Source: Xylaria sp. FL1777
Taxonomy: Eukaryota > Ascomycota > Sordariomycetes > Xylariales > Xylariaceae
Assembly: GCA_022578965.1 (NCBI GenBank)
Contig: MU400595.1
Span: 1-64,000 of the forward strand
Reading direction: 5' to 3'
DNA: 64,000 bases
Part shown: positions 52,856-64,000 of the stretch, piece by piece
Layout: each line of letters opens with the position of its first letter
Position numbering within the stretch: the first letter of the stretch is position 1
Position numbers and translations under genes: made by a program
Notes under the pieces: model-generated
Database searches by the model: none
What the model saw: the letters and a program-made list of their open reading frames with translations, nothing else
Told to the model about the DNA's origin: nothing

Positions 52856-54660
52856 GTTTCGAACTTGTTCTATGGGTAAATCGAAGCAACGGGGATAGGT
52901 GAGGGGTTCGTGCTAAAGTTTACTTCCTATTCCCTCAATAACCTAAAAAAGCAAATGGCCTGGCGACAAACAAAGCACTCAAAAGGCCAATCACTACCGT
53001 TATGGTTCGCCGCTCGCTGGTCTCTGCATTTGTTCACCTCCCTACCATATTCAGGAAAGTAAGCATGCATCGGCCACCAACAGGCGAATGGCAATGGTCC
53101 GTACATAAGTACTCGATCCACGAAAAAGAAGCCAATGCGGTGTTGCCTCCCCTCCCATCCAAACGTACCCCGGTTAATCGGTTCCAACGTAGCATCCACA
53201 ATCGGGAATTGATTGGCACATGATTAGGATCCCAACAAAGAGCGGCAAACCGCCCCCTGGTGTGACGCCGGGTTGGGTGCGGGGTTATGTTATCTACTAC
53301 CTACCAAGAGCGATGTGAGTGCATATCTATTTCACCACCTCCTCTCCTGACCAGATCTAGTCTTGACGTACATGGGCTGCAACGTACAAAGATACGGTAG
53401 GACGAGAAACATGCGATGTAACCTCGCTTCTATCTACGCAACACCGCGTGGCGTGTTATGAAATGTGCCTGTCGACGTACTGAGTAGCAGAATCTATCGT
53501 GGTGACGTAAATAGTAAATACCAACTTCGTGACCGCTCTATCTAATTCCTCTCACACGATAGTCCATCCCCACAACAGTAGCTAAATAATAATACGCCGT
53601 CTGTCTACTTACAGAAACCCGGTCATCTGGTGTCCTGATGACCTGGTACCTGGCACCTCTCGAACAGATCATTGCCGGAAGAGGAAAGTTGGGGAAAACC
53701 TGGGGAATAAGTCGAACTCGACCTCACGTGACTAGGTAGCTAGTATATTGTATATGTGATCGCTTTCCATCTACAGGGTCATAACAGTGAATGGTCCCTA
53801 TCATCACTTTGTTGGACCTAACATTCAGTTCAGGTTGACAATGGGAGAGGGCCTAGATTCTAGAACAAATTTCGCTAATCCGTAAACTCTGCTTATGCTA
53901 TAATGTCACGTCAAGGTTTATACCATGTGTTTATAAGTTGCCGTAAAAGAAAACCCTATAAACACTTATTGTATTAAGGGCTCTTAGTCCCTTTACAATG
54001 TTTAGGCAGTATCACTTTCTTCTACGGTGTTATAACTGAACAACAATAGATATTATCTCTTCGTTAAGACGGAACTAGAGGAACATGAAAATTATTTTTT
54101 CATTCGACGGATTAACTAGTTGAAATACTTTGGTTATAAAAATGTAGAAAACATATCAAAACTACACAGCTCTTCAAGCTCTTATGTCTTACACGTCTTC
54201 TAGGTTATTTGAACTAATCTAAGAAGTTGCCAAGGGAAGCAAAGGACTCGCAAAGAAAATAAGTTTAGGTAGATGGTTTCGCATCTTCTAAGTACGGAGG
54301 GATTTTTAGTGTACCATGGTTTTGGCTCCCGACGCTGAAAATGTGTAACCAGGGTATTTTTCTTTTCTTTTCTGGAATGGTTTGTTATTTGCTATCTTCT
54401 CCAAGGTTAATCCTTTGCTGCACTTCACACCTTCTAGCAGCCTTCGGAACGTCTTCTAATCATTTGTTTCTTAAGCTAACTTAGTACATATGGTCCATAT
54501 ATACAATTGGGGTTTATCTGACTACTACAATTCGTCGCCTTGATGTACTATCTGTACGATGTGGTATCACGTTGAATCCAATTAAGAGTCAGGGCAAGCC
54601 ACGAACTGATATCAAAAATTGATACTATGTCCGTAATCAAGCAAAGCAAAGCGGAGGGTC
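52856..54660. other. intergenic, with AT-rich right half
   Basis: Promoter of the sugar transporter on the left and the 3' flank of SUZ12 on the right. From about 53850 to 54480 the sequence turns AT-rich and has many stops in all frames, possibly an old degenerate insertion. I see no recognisable element or gene. Confidence 0.5.
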
Positions 54661-56904
54661 TTAGCTAGTCGCTTTCTGCTCGTCGTGACACTTGTTGCAG
54701 TGCCAGCTACGGCTCTCCACAGGCTCTTTTGCCTCAGGGCGGATGCATTCTATATGATATAGCGCATTACTACAATCCTACGGTGGCCGTCAGTAATCTA
54801 ACCCTGGAATCGGAAACTCTACCAAGTAACTTACCGAATTCGAGCAGGTCACAAATGCCGGTCCCCTCACTGGCTGCCCACATACTGGGCAACCTGCTAC
54901 GGATTTCCGGTATGCGGACCTTGGAGATGGGGGTTTGGTGGCGTCTGGCTGTTCGGGTCGCCTCTGGGATCTTGATCGACGCATAACTGTAAAGGCCTCG
55001 GCAATGGTTTTTTCGGTCAAAGCATTTCTTGATTTGAGATAGGCCAAGTGTTTGGCCCACTCCGTGATCCGGTTTTGTGATGCTGCAATCCAGGGGCTCT
55101 TATCTTGGATAAATTTGATATATACGTCTTGCAGCTGGGGCTCCGAAGTGACACAATCCTTGTTTACGAAGGCATCCCATTCAAAGATATATTCCTTTTC
55201 ATCCTGGTGAACATCACTATAGTCTCGAATTATATCTCTATGCTTTTGCACCAGCCACGTGTCGTTGACGGGAGGAGGGTCGACAAGTGAACCTGGTTCA
55301 AGTAGTGATTTGCTCAGGCGATCATAAAGAGGCTGCTTTATGTACGGGATTAACCGCCTGTTATCTTGCGGTTTAGTTGGATGCGGCTGTTTCGTCGTTA
55401 GTTGTGACGCCGTGGTCCAAGTGAAACAAGTGCTTACCTGAGAGGACTTGTTTCTCTGTTGTAAATATTTTTTTGGTAACCTCTGTGGGGATATGTCGCC
55501 TTCTGCATCTGATTCTTGATCTTCGAGGCTCGAGAAACTGTGGAAAGACGGATTTAATGGGCGAAGCGCATCTTCGTCAGGTGCGAAGATACGAATATAG
55601 GCGTGAACTAGGTCCGTAGTGTACACAATATCTGTGTGATGCTTCAAATGATCCTTTAGCTGATGCAGGCATGTATGGGTGGCAAAGCATCGTATACAAT
55701 GATAGTTATCAAGTGTGAACTCTCCTATCAGAGGAACAGACCAAGTCACACTGCCTCCCTTCCTCTCTAGGGCTCCTAGCTTGCGCCGCTTCTTTTCCTT
55801 GCGTTCTTTACCCCGAGCTTTATCGCTTAAAAGCTTTAAATTGTAATTCTGTTTTTCTCTCGTTCTCAACGATCGACTAGGCGTGGTCGCCTCCTCGTGC
55901 TCTTCCTCATCCTCTACTACCCCATTCCTATCATTCTCTGGCTTTCGATGATCATTAAAGGTATTATCAACCCTGCCATTCACGTGGCCGTTCGTCAACG
56001 GTTCTAGAGCCCCGTTGATGTGATTCGTCTTAATATCAGGCGGAGGAGCAGAGTCGCCGAACCGTGTCGAGCTGGCTGCCGCGTTGCAAGTCGACCAGCG
56101 CAAATCCATGTCCATTGTCAAGCCGATGGCGAGGTCCTCTTTCTTCTTTCGTATCTTCACATCACCAGACGCCCTCCCTTTCTCGAACGCATAGATTATT
56201 TGAGAGGACAACATCCACCGGCGGGATTCGCTGGTGTCAAGGTCGTCGGCCTGCCGCTTGGACAGGAGATCTATAGGCGGCCATTTTGGGTCACCCGCGG
56301 ATTCGATCTCTACTCGGATCAGGTACTCGTCACTCAAGTCAAATCCCTTGTCGTCTTGCCGCTCAATAAGGAGTATGTCCCTCGGGATCTGAAATGGCGT
56401 AGGCAAATAGATCCTCGCAGTCCGACAAATGTCATCAGAGTCGCGGAAAACCTTGAAATTGCAGATCTGAGTATCACAATGCAGTACCCGACACACATCC
56501 GGTCGACTCCACTCACAAATCAAGACCCTACAACGGGCCTTGATGACAGGAATATCCTTCTTTTCCGGAGACCCATTGCCATAATGTAGAGGAGCTGACC
56601 TCGGATTTGCGCTGTCCGCACGTGTGATGGAGAGAACCTCAATGCGTAGGGTTTTCTCAACATCGTCCGGACTCTCAGAGAGAAGGCGACTAGACACAGT
56701 CCGGGCAGCTTCCGGTGATGCCTCAGCGACGCGACGTCGCTTGAGAGGTCGTTGGGGGTGGTCCCCATTGGTAGGCGAGTCACCATTTGCCGTTGACAGC
56801 TTGATACCCATGCCGCCGTACTTTGGCAGATGGCCGACGGCTGTCTTCCAAGCGCGGTGGATGAAGGGAAGCGAGTCGCGTTTGTAAGGGGAGACGGTCG
56901 CCAT
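54661..56904 (-). CDS. SUZ12: Polycomb PRC2 subunit Suz12 (VEFS box) with C-terminal PHD finger
   Basis: Complement(54661..54777, 54835..56904), 728 aa, or 711 aa if a 51-nt in-frame intron (55387..55437, GTAAGC donor, CTAAC branch) is removed, which I favour. Start MATVSPYKRD. A long N-terminal region precedes a C2H2 finger (about 402-423, CIRCFATHTCLHQLKDHLKHH) as in animal SUZ12. The VEFS box (about 560-640) reads FEWDAFVNKDCVTSEPQL and WIAASQNRITEWAKHLAYL. After the last intron the protein ends with a Cys4-His-Cys3 PHD finger: CPVC, then CSNSDC, YHIEC and WHCNKC. Suz12 is a core subunit of the H3K27 methyltransferase complex that silences facultative heterochromatin, often including subtelomeric and secondary-metabolite genes. 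The PHD finger could bind histone tails. No lesions seen. Confidence 0.9.
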
Positions 56905-58896
56905 CTCTAGAAGAGCACATGGGCGCAGCGCGCCACGAGACTGCGGCTACCTGACTTGGGCAAGAGATCTAGGGTTTAAGGTTCTGGGCTGAAAGGCGGG
57001 TGTGATGCAGATCTGCCACCCCGGCGGCATCTACAACAATTATGGATTACGATGAAGAGTCTAGCTTCATAATGAGATGGATGCACCACGACGCGATCGA
57101 CTTAAAACAACAGCGAATCCCAGACTGTGACAGGGATGGATGAATTGGAACCAGTGAATGCGAATGATCTGTTGGTGAGGCTGGGACGGTAAGTGAGACG
57201 TCTCTTATGGTGAGTGGGCGGCGGGCAGTGAAGGAGAGATGCCGGTGTTAAGAGAATAAGAAGAATTAGCTGCCCCGGAGAAGGCAGGACGATGAGAGAG
57301 CGGAAGAAAAGAGAGGGGATTATACAGATAAGGAGGTCACGAAGGACAGAATACGGAGTATACAAAATCCACTGGTATAGCGGGGGGCAATACCAAAAAT
57401 ACAGGAGGCGGAAATCGGAATTGTGATGGGGGATATAAGATGGGGGGGATGAGTATGGTATGTACGGGGAAGTGCGTGCGCTTCGCTGCTCAAAGTGAAT
57501 GAACGGATGGACGGACGCGTTTCGGCGTTGGCGTTGTGATTGTGCAGCGGAAAACGAGCAACAGAGGCTGACAACTGGCAAGGCAGTGCCATACCGGACA
57601 CGCAACTGTGGCTTTGGGGGTTGGAGTTACACTGTTGGTGCGATCTTGAGCCAATGGGGAGACCGGAAGGGTCATTTCGCTGTGGCTTGGCAGCTGGCAT
57701 GTGGGACTTGCCCAACTTGTGCCCAGGTCAGTTACTAATCGACAAATTGGGCGAAGACAAGGAGGGGAGGACCAATAACGGCAGCGCATACCCCAGGCAC
57801 CTTATTCTTTCTTATCATGTAAAGTTAGATGTTACTACGAGTGTGTTGCAATACCTATCATGCAACTCAAGGGAGATTGGTGTAGTATATAATGAATCAC
57901 ATGAAGTATCTACAACAGGAAGTTACATAAGTATATACCTGATTACTTGTATTCATGCCCACATGCCTATTAAGTAGTATAGATGTTTGTTTCCTCCGTA
58001 AAATATTGCATGTGGTTGCAGTCAGGCTACACCTGGGTATGTACCTAAGTCAAGGGAGGAACCTACCTACATACCTACGGTACCTACTAATTTGGAACAT
58101 AATATACATCTAGGTACCTACTTAAGTATGTACTACGTAGGTAACTAATTGACTTGTAGCATTACTTACTGTATCTGTACCCCTACGTATTTTCCCACTT
58201 GTCCCATTAAGTACTATATCTGTATAGACATTAAATGGAGGCATAAAATTTGTATTAGGAGACATGTTTTTATTGGTGAGATATCCCTGAGATTGCTAGT
58301 AGGCTTTAAATTGTTATTGTGAATGTGTACTTACATGTAGGTAGGTAGCTTTTTTAGTTTAAAATACAATAAGAAGGGGAGGTCCATCAGTTGAGAGGCC
58401 CCATTAAATAAGCTTTGCACGATCGGCGGCAACCAATGAAATGCACCAACGCAACCGCCACCACCTGCCTAGGTACATTGGATACAAACACGACAGGTCA
58501 CTGCGATCATGCCATCTGCTCCTACCAGTAACTTTCGTTTGTAGTCTTGCTACAAGACCAAAACCAACAGCCCCCCCAAATCAACATTCATAGTCCAAAG
58601 TCAAAAAACTTCACCACTCACACGTGTAAGTTGCTTGATCTGCCCAGTTCCTTAAATTCCACCATTAGAAGACAGTATCCCACACAGCCCACCCTTTAAT
58701 CCCAACCCAATGGAAAATCAAGCCTCACTACGACCATCACCTGCTGTTCTGCCTTCATAGCCGGTGCCAGTAACGCCGCCTGTACATATCCTGTTCCTAC
58801 ATAGCCTATACCTTGTTCTATACCTTGCTCTATACCCTACACACCCGATGCAGCCCACGGCTGCTGTGTGACAGTCAAACACGAAAGACGCCCAAA
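56905..58896. promoter_or_regulatory. bidirectional promoter region, SUZ12 and F-box gene
   Basis: Two kilobases between divergent genes. There are overlapping short frames near 57100-57980 with no family features, and a cluster of ACCTACCTAC/TAGGTACC words at 58020-58150. An in-frame ATG for the F-box gene at 58813 lies inside. No separate gene supported. Confidence 0.55.
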
Positions 58897-61086
58897 ATGG
58901 ATGATGACAGCGACACTCCTCCTCCGCGACCGCGGCCCACCCGGGATCTGCCGTCGCGACGGGCGAAGATCAAGGCGCCGGCCCGTGAAACTCGAGCCAC
59001 GGCGGCCTACTTCACGAGCCCCAGCAGCGAGCAGACGTCGGCATCCTCTACAGAACCAGACAACCACGCTCCTGCCAGAAACCTTCGTCCTCGGCGCCAG
59101 AAGCGAAAGCCGACCGTCACTCGTGCAGCTGCCTCAGCACCCCCCAAATCCGCCAAGCGCCAGCGAGTTCAATCGGCTGCTGAAGGAGAGCCACCTGTTC
59201 ACCGTCGTCACAAGGCTCGATCCAACGATGCCGTGGATGATGCCCTAGATGATTTCTTCACGTTCCCCCCTTGGCACACTCTCCCTTATCATGTCTGGTT
59301 GTACGTGTTCAGCTTCGTCGCTGCGCCTATCCGTAATCCCGCGTCACGTATCGACGATTTTACCGAAGCTATAGACACATTGCTTTCAGGAGCCCGAACC
59401 TGTAGATCTACTGCCGAGCCTGCTCTTGCTGCGTTATACAAATGTCCTCCATTCTACCGAGCATACAACAAGTCGCCTCAAGCTTCATTCGTGCAGTTCC
59501 TCCAAACCCTGGCACTCGATCCCTCGAAAACGCTTATCCGATATCGGCCTAAGGTCGAAATTCTACGCATCGATGTCGATACGTTCCTCACGAGGAGGGT
59601 GAACGGGCAGCAGTTGCAATTGAAGCAGGTCCTTGAGCACCTTCCCAGACTCGCACATCTTGAGCTATACCACCCTGCCGATGATCCTCCGTACAGAGAC
59701 CTCGATTTTCATTTGCGATGGAGACTTTCCAAGGACGATCTGCTTGACGGGCTAAGTCCTCTTCTAGATGGAGACTATTCTGATGGTGGCAAGACCACAG
59801 TGACCGCTCTGAAAAGTTGGCGGTGGAACTCTCGTCTAGCTCCCGCAGAACTCTCACTTGATCGTCTTTCTGAAATGCATGCGCTCCCTGGCTTTCGAAG
59901 TCTGCGCAAGCTGGCCTATGTCAACTATCAGCTCCCATCAACAACTGATTTTTCCGCCCGGGCCCGTCAAAGCCAAGAAGCCCAAAATCGTGACCTGCAA
60001 GCAATTGCGCACCTCGCTGCGTCAATATCCGCTCTGCCCGATTTGCAACATCTTGTGATCGAGTCCTCTACCCTAGCTAGTGGCTCCTTACTTGAACGTC
60101 TTCCGAAGACGCTGACCCATCTTGAGTTGGTGAACTGCTGGGAGATTACTAGTGAGGATCTGTCTACATTTCTCATGTCACATGGTAACTCTCTGGTACA
60201 TTTGACCCTCAAACACTGCCAGTCCCTGAGCCTAGGTTTTCTCCCCGTGCTGGGAACGTCCTGTCCGAATCTCACGCATCTCGAAGTGGATTTATCATAC
60301 TTTAGACACCATGAATCTTATGCCGATAACAAGCCTGAGTATGCTATTCTTCTTGAAGTCGATGACGTTCCTACTTGGCCGTCTTCAATTCAGTCCATCG
60401 AGATTATTAATATGCGCAACTGGACCCGTGAGGCTGCAGAGATGTTTTTCGGTAGTTTAATGAAGAATGCAAAAGCACTACCCAACCTTCGGCGGTTGGA
60501 ATTCAAGGTTATTCTCAACATTGAGTGGCGTCAACGTCAGGAAATGAGACGGTCATTAGCCGATCAAATGACGAAGGTCTTCAAAAGGAAGTTGTCCCCT
60601 CCTAAGGAACGAAGAACCCTGCATCAGCACAACGAGGTGAAACTCAAAGAATTGGATCCACACCAGAAAGCGAAGTCTGCATCGCGTCGGAGCACACGAA
60701 TCACCGGTCAATCTTCTACGCTGGCCTCGAACAAAGATGATATATTACCTTCAGGTAGGCATGGTGCTAGTAAGGGCGTACCCGTCAGAAGAAGCCTAAG
60801 GTCGTTTAAATCTATCTCCAAATTCGATGCAGATGACGAAGACAGCAGTGAAGATGAACTTGCGATGAACGCTACCAGTGCTCGTCGAAGTAAGAGCAGG
60901 ACTACAACCGCTAAGGAAGCGGGCTTACGAGTTGACGAATTCATCCATGGCCTTTGCGATATTGTTGACATCCAAGTAGATAATCAACGGCCCGCTGAAC
61001 GGCAGTACGACATGGATGACTTTCTAGATTCGCCAGAGGAGTCGGACCCAGAATGGAATAGTGACGAAGATGACATTTTCACTTAG
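58897..61086 (+). CDS. F-box-like protein with leucine-rich repeats
   Basis: Single exon, 729 aa. I chose MDDDSDTPPPRPRPTRD; an in-frame ATG at 58813 would add 28 residues that look like translated leader. A basic Arg/Pro/Ala-rich disordered N-terminus (to about 110) precedes an F-box-like motif at about 123-145 (FPPWHTLPYHVWLYVFSFV). The following part has irregular leucine-rich repeats, for example LPRLAHLELYHPAD, LPDLQHLVIESSTL, LPKTLTHLELVNCWEIT and CPNLTHLEVDLS. The C-terminal 200 residues are basic then very acidic (ending DPEWNSDEDDIFT). F-box/LRR proteins usually recruit substrates to an SCF ubiquitin ligase; the substrate is unknown. The Arg-rich N-terminus suggests a nuclear protein. 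It lies divergently from SUZ12; no shared function is implied by that alone. Confidence 0.82.
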   Translation: MDDDSDTPPPRPRPTRDLPSRRAKIKAPARETRATAAYFTSPSSEQTSASSTEPDNHAPARNLRPRRQKRKPTVTRAAASAPPKSAKRQRVQSAAEGEPPVHRRHKARSNDAVDDALDDFFTFPPWHTLPYHVWLYVFSFVAAPIRNPASRIDDFTEAIDTLLSGARTCRSTAEPALAALYKCPPFYRAYNKSPQASFVQFLQTLALDPSKTLIRYRPKVEILRIDVDTFLTRRVNGQQLQLKQVLEHLPRLAHLELYHPADDPPYRDLDFHLRWRLSKDDLLDGLSPLLDGDYSDGGKTTVTALKSWRWNSRLAPAELSLDRLSEMHALPGFRSLRKLAYVNYQLPSTTDFSARARQSQEAQNRDLQAIAHLAASISALPDLQHLVIESSTLASGSLLERLPKTLTHLELVNCWEITSEDLSTFLMSHGNSLVHLTLKHCQSLSLGFLPVLGTSCPNLTHLEVDLSYFRHHESYADNKPEYAILLEVDDVPTWPSSIQSIEIINMRNWTREAAEMFFGSLMKNAKALPNLRRLEFKVILNIEWRQRQEMRRSLADQMTKVFKRKLSPPKERRTLHQHNEVKLKELDPHQKAKSASRRSTRITGQSSTLASNKDDILPSGRHGASKGVPVRRSLRSFKSISKFDADDEDSSEDELAMNATSARRSKSRTTTAKEAGLRVDEFIHGLCDIVDIQVDNQRPAERQYDMDDFLDSPEESDPEWNSDEDDIFT

Positions 61087-61953
61087 CCGTCTATATCGGC
61101 AGTCAATGGTGTGTCGAAGAAATTGAAATATATAATGTGGCACGCGGAGATACTGTTAGGATGGAAATTCATTTGCATTGGCGTATAAAAGAGAAGAGAG
61201 GTTGTCCGGTCTTGTTCTATAGATAGATCTAGACTCGTCATCACTGACGTGGAATGTTTTCATGTGATGTCATGCATGGTTTTATCACGTGGATTGATAC
61301 CCAGGGACAGGAGGCGAAATGGCATATTCTCATTGCTTTGTTTAATTGGCAAAACACTATAGCTAACGTAGTAGATTCATAGGCGATAAAAACGGAATAC
61401 ATATGCAAACTTATGCTATACATAGCGTTCTCTATTGAGTATCACCAATGACGGTCATGAAACAATCTCGAATACTGCTCATTACGTCGTCTATAGGCGT
61501 GGTTTGAAGTACTATTGGATGTGCCCACAAACCCACGATCATTGAAGCAGAGAAAAAGGGCTCAGAAAGACAGTCTCATATATAGGTATTAGTAATTTCC
61601 TAGCCTCAACCGGAATCATACACAGGACTGAATATAAACTTTTAGGGGATGATTGCGTAATTGGTAGTAAGTCGACTAAGCAGGTAACAGAACAGCATTG
61701 CGCCAGACTAGATGAAAGCTTCAACATACCAAAGAACTTAAAAAAAAAGAAAGAAAAAAAAGAGCAGCTCTTTCTCTAGTCATTCCAATCCGTCTTCAAT
61801 AATATTGGGTATCTTTCGCTGACAGTCTAAGTGTTATGGAATATTACATTAATAATAGTTATTTTTTTATATGCCACCATATGTATGCCCCTCCCCCAAT
61901 GAGTGTGTAATCTTTTATTACCAATCAAACCCAAATTATAAACCCATTAAGAA
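61087..61953. other. convergent intergenic spacer
   Basis: 3' flanks of the F-box gene and the XPG-family gene. It includes an A-rich run at about 61740-61765. No supportable gene. Confidence 0.6.
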
Positions 61954-64000
61954 TCATTCCAGGTCGTCCCAGTCAATCATAGCCGTGTGGTCCCAGGCAG
62001 GTTGCTTTATTATCGGCAGCGGCGACGTCATCGCTACGCTCTTCTTCCTGGACTCGGGCCCGGATAGCTTGCCGGCCAGCGCGCTCGCGCGTCGACTGAC
62101 GGGCAGCGGGCTGGGCGGTACTGGGCTCGACAGCGGCGGGTTGTGCCAGTCCAGCTCGCCCGGCAGCGTCAGGGCCTCGTGGAAGTGGATGCACGTCGGG
62201 CTGCTGCTCGTGTCGATGTCCAGTAGGGGCAGGGGCAGGGGGAGATGGGTGTTGATTGGAGGTAGGACGGGCAGTGTGCCCTTGGGCTTCTGCTTCTGCG
62301 GCCACGGCCGCTCCGGCGTGAAGATGCGCTTCGCAAGCGGGGAGACACTCCTACCGCGCTCGGGGCCCTTCTTCGGCAGCGGCACGGGCGGCTTCCGCTT
62401 CGCGACGTCCTGGATCTTAGGCACGTACTTCGGCACCTTATCTTCTGGCAGCCCGCGCCGGAGCACGCAGTCTAGCAGCTCGATCTCCTCCGGCCGGAAC
62501 ACCGGCGGCTCTACCTTTACACGGTTGCCGTTCACGACGCGGTACATCTCCGAGGGGAACGCGCTCAGTAGCTCCGGGATCACTTTCATGGGGTCTACTG
62601 TGATCGCGCTGTCTGGCGTATCCTTGCGCTTCGGCCGAGGCTCGATGCCGAACCGGTTAACCTTCACCTGTTCGCCCGCGGGCGTCTCCCGCAGCCGGTG
62701 ATTGAGCTCTATGGGGACTAGATCCCGCGCAATCCAGCTCTCGTGAATCTGCGGGTTGAAATTACTCAGGAGAAAGCGGTACCGGCTCAGCATGTCCGGG
62801 CCGTACGGGCGGAACCAGCCGTCGCGCAAGCACGGCAGGTCCCTGAGCTCGTCGTCGGCCGAGACAGTGGGGTGAGCACAGCCCTTCAGAATTTTCAAAT
62901 CCGGGAACGTCTTTGGCGGCGGAGCGACCTCGCCCTCGGGGAACGTGGCTTGGATGATACCCGTTACGACGAGGCGCCACTTGCTCAGCAATAGGGGCGT
63001 CTCCACGGCGGCCGCGAGCAGGTTGGCCGCTGCCTGGAAACACGAGTGCTGTGCGAAATGGAAGAACCGGGTCGCATCAAACCCCTCTAGACCGCTCGTG
63101 TAGCCGCAGCCGACGAGCGTGGCGTACATCAGGAACCATTCCCGCGTCAGGTTGGCGCGCTCTTTTATGCGTGCGGCTGAGGCGACGAATACCGTGCTCG
63201 AATTCTTGAATTGGTCGCCTTCTGGCTTCTTGTGGAACTGCACGAGAGTCGGGCTCCCGCCGAACATGAGAGCGTCTGTGTTGTCTGTCCATATGACATC
63301 CACAATTCCGAGTTCTTGCAGCCGGACGCACTCGGCCGCTGCCTCGCCCGGGGCGTCATGGCGAGGAACGCCGAGCTGGTCTAACAGCTCCTTTAGGAGT
63401 CTTATATTTGACTCGCTATAGCTATACTCGGCTGGCCACTCCTTTGGGGGCTTATTTGGCCCATCGAAGACAAATAGTAATTGTATGTTCATCCGGAGTA
63501 GATAGATTATCCGTTCCACTATGGGGTGAGATGCTGTTAGTAAGTAAGGGGAGATGGCATCTAATCATTGTTTTTATATCCTTAATCCATCGGACCATGG
63601 CTGTATATGATTGTGAGAATCAATTGGTAGTGATGATTAACCTACTGATCCGTTTTTCCCTGGGATGAGAACCAGGAGACTCTGTATGCTTGTCAGCAGA
63701 GTGCTCATCACGGAAGTACACAACAAAACGCCAATTGCATACTCATCTTGATTTCGGCATCCTTATCGGCGGTGATGTTTCGATACCACCAATTGGCCTG
63801 GTCTATGGCGATGCGGAGTGGCCGACCAGTAGCCTCGAAGTGCTGCGTCGACCATTCTGGGATGGATCGCGTCTCGGCCGCACCCGTCTCCGAGATAGAA
63901 AACCTGCGAATCGAAGTAGTCAGAACCCATCCAGCTGTAGTGTGCAGCATAGCATCCATCCCTTTCCCAGATAAAATTCTACTCACCCCCTAAGCACCAT
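61954..64000 (-). CDS. divergent XPG/Rad2-family nuclease homologue (GEN1/Yen1-like)
   Basis: Three exons: complement(61954..63518, 63743..63903, 63987..64000), giving 579 aa. The ATG occupies the last three bases of the window, so a more upstream start cannot be excluded. The XPG N domain reads GRPLRIAIDQANWWYRN (about 31-47) and LLFVFDGPNKPP (about 73-84). The XPG I domain reads APGEAAAECVRLQELG then WTDNTDALMFGG (about 115-146). The C-terminal third is Pro/Arg/Lys-rich and disordered, ending DWDDLE. Families of this type cut flaps or Holliday junctions. Here the second Glu of the GEAEAE motif is Ala (about 119), and the first Asp of the D-x-D pair is Asn (about 138), while Asp39, Asp77, Glu117 and Asp140 remain. 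Catalysis may be weak or lost, leaving a DNA-binding role. The region is GC-rich; the reading frame is open throughout. Confidence 0.8.

Noticed and set aside
61871..62701. 276-codon plus-strand frame
   Set aside because: Antisense shadow of the GC-rich XPG-family gene with Gly/Ser-rich low-complexity product.

Overview
The window comes from a filamentous ascomycete (Pezizomycotina, most likely Sordariomycetes). Genes carry short GT-AG introns of roughly 45-100 nt with CTAAC/CTGAC-like branch sites, and the proteins are fungal-type orthologues. A short AT-rich, RIP-like stretch sits at the extreme left edge, and TAGGTAGGTA-type motifs are scattered between genes. I see no bacterial, viral or intact transposon genes, no tRNA or rRNA genes, and no CRISPR array.

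Layout, left to right. 1-420: AT-rich edge. 1527-6882 (-): a 1687-aa WD40 protein resembling HAM-5/IDC1, the MAP-kinase scaffold for hyphal fusion. 6.9-25.9 kb: about 19 kb with only one credible gene, a 155-aa Ser-rich protein (13605-14072, -). 25.9-32.1 kb: p23/Sba1 co-chaperone (-), ESCRT-III Vps24 (+) and a BTB-like protein (-). 33.1-35.3 kb: a decayed multi-exon gene. 35.8-41.3 kb: a divergent high-affinity iron-uptake pair, Ftr1 permease (-) and Fet3 ferroxidase (+), whose shared promoter holds two exact ATCWGATAA motifs. 42.0-46.8 kb: mitochondrial ATP synthase beta (-) and a Sly41-type transporter (-). 47.9-52.9 kb: the U2 snRNP SF3b subunit Cus1/SF3B2 (+) and an MFS alpha-glucoside/sugar transporter (-). 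54.7-61.1 kb: the PRC2 subunit Suz12 with a C-terminal PHD finger (-) and an F-box-like protein (+). 61.9-64.0 kb: a divergent XPG-family nuclease homologue (-) whose start codon lies on the last bases of the window.

Most genes are unrelated housekeeping or signalling genes. The one clear functional unit is Ftr1-Fet3: Fet3 oxidises Fe(II) at the cell surface and Ftr1 imports the Fe(III), and the shared promoter predicts GATA-type (SreA-like) iron repression. The observations I would follow first are the XPG paralogue with altered metal-binding residues, the two iron-repressor sites, the decayed gene, and the 19-kb stretch that is neither AT-rich nor coding. Exon boundaries were read by eye from splice consensus, frame continuity and family conservation, and were not computed.
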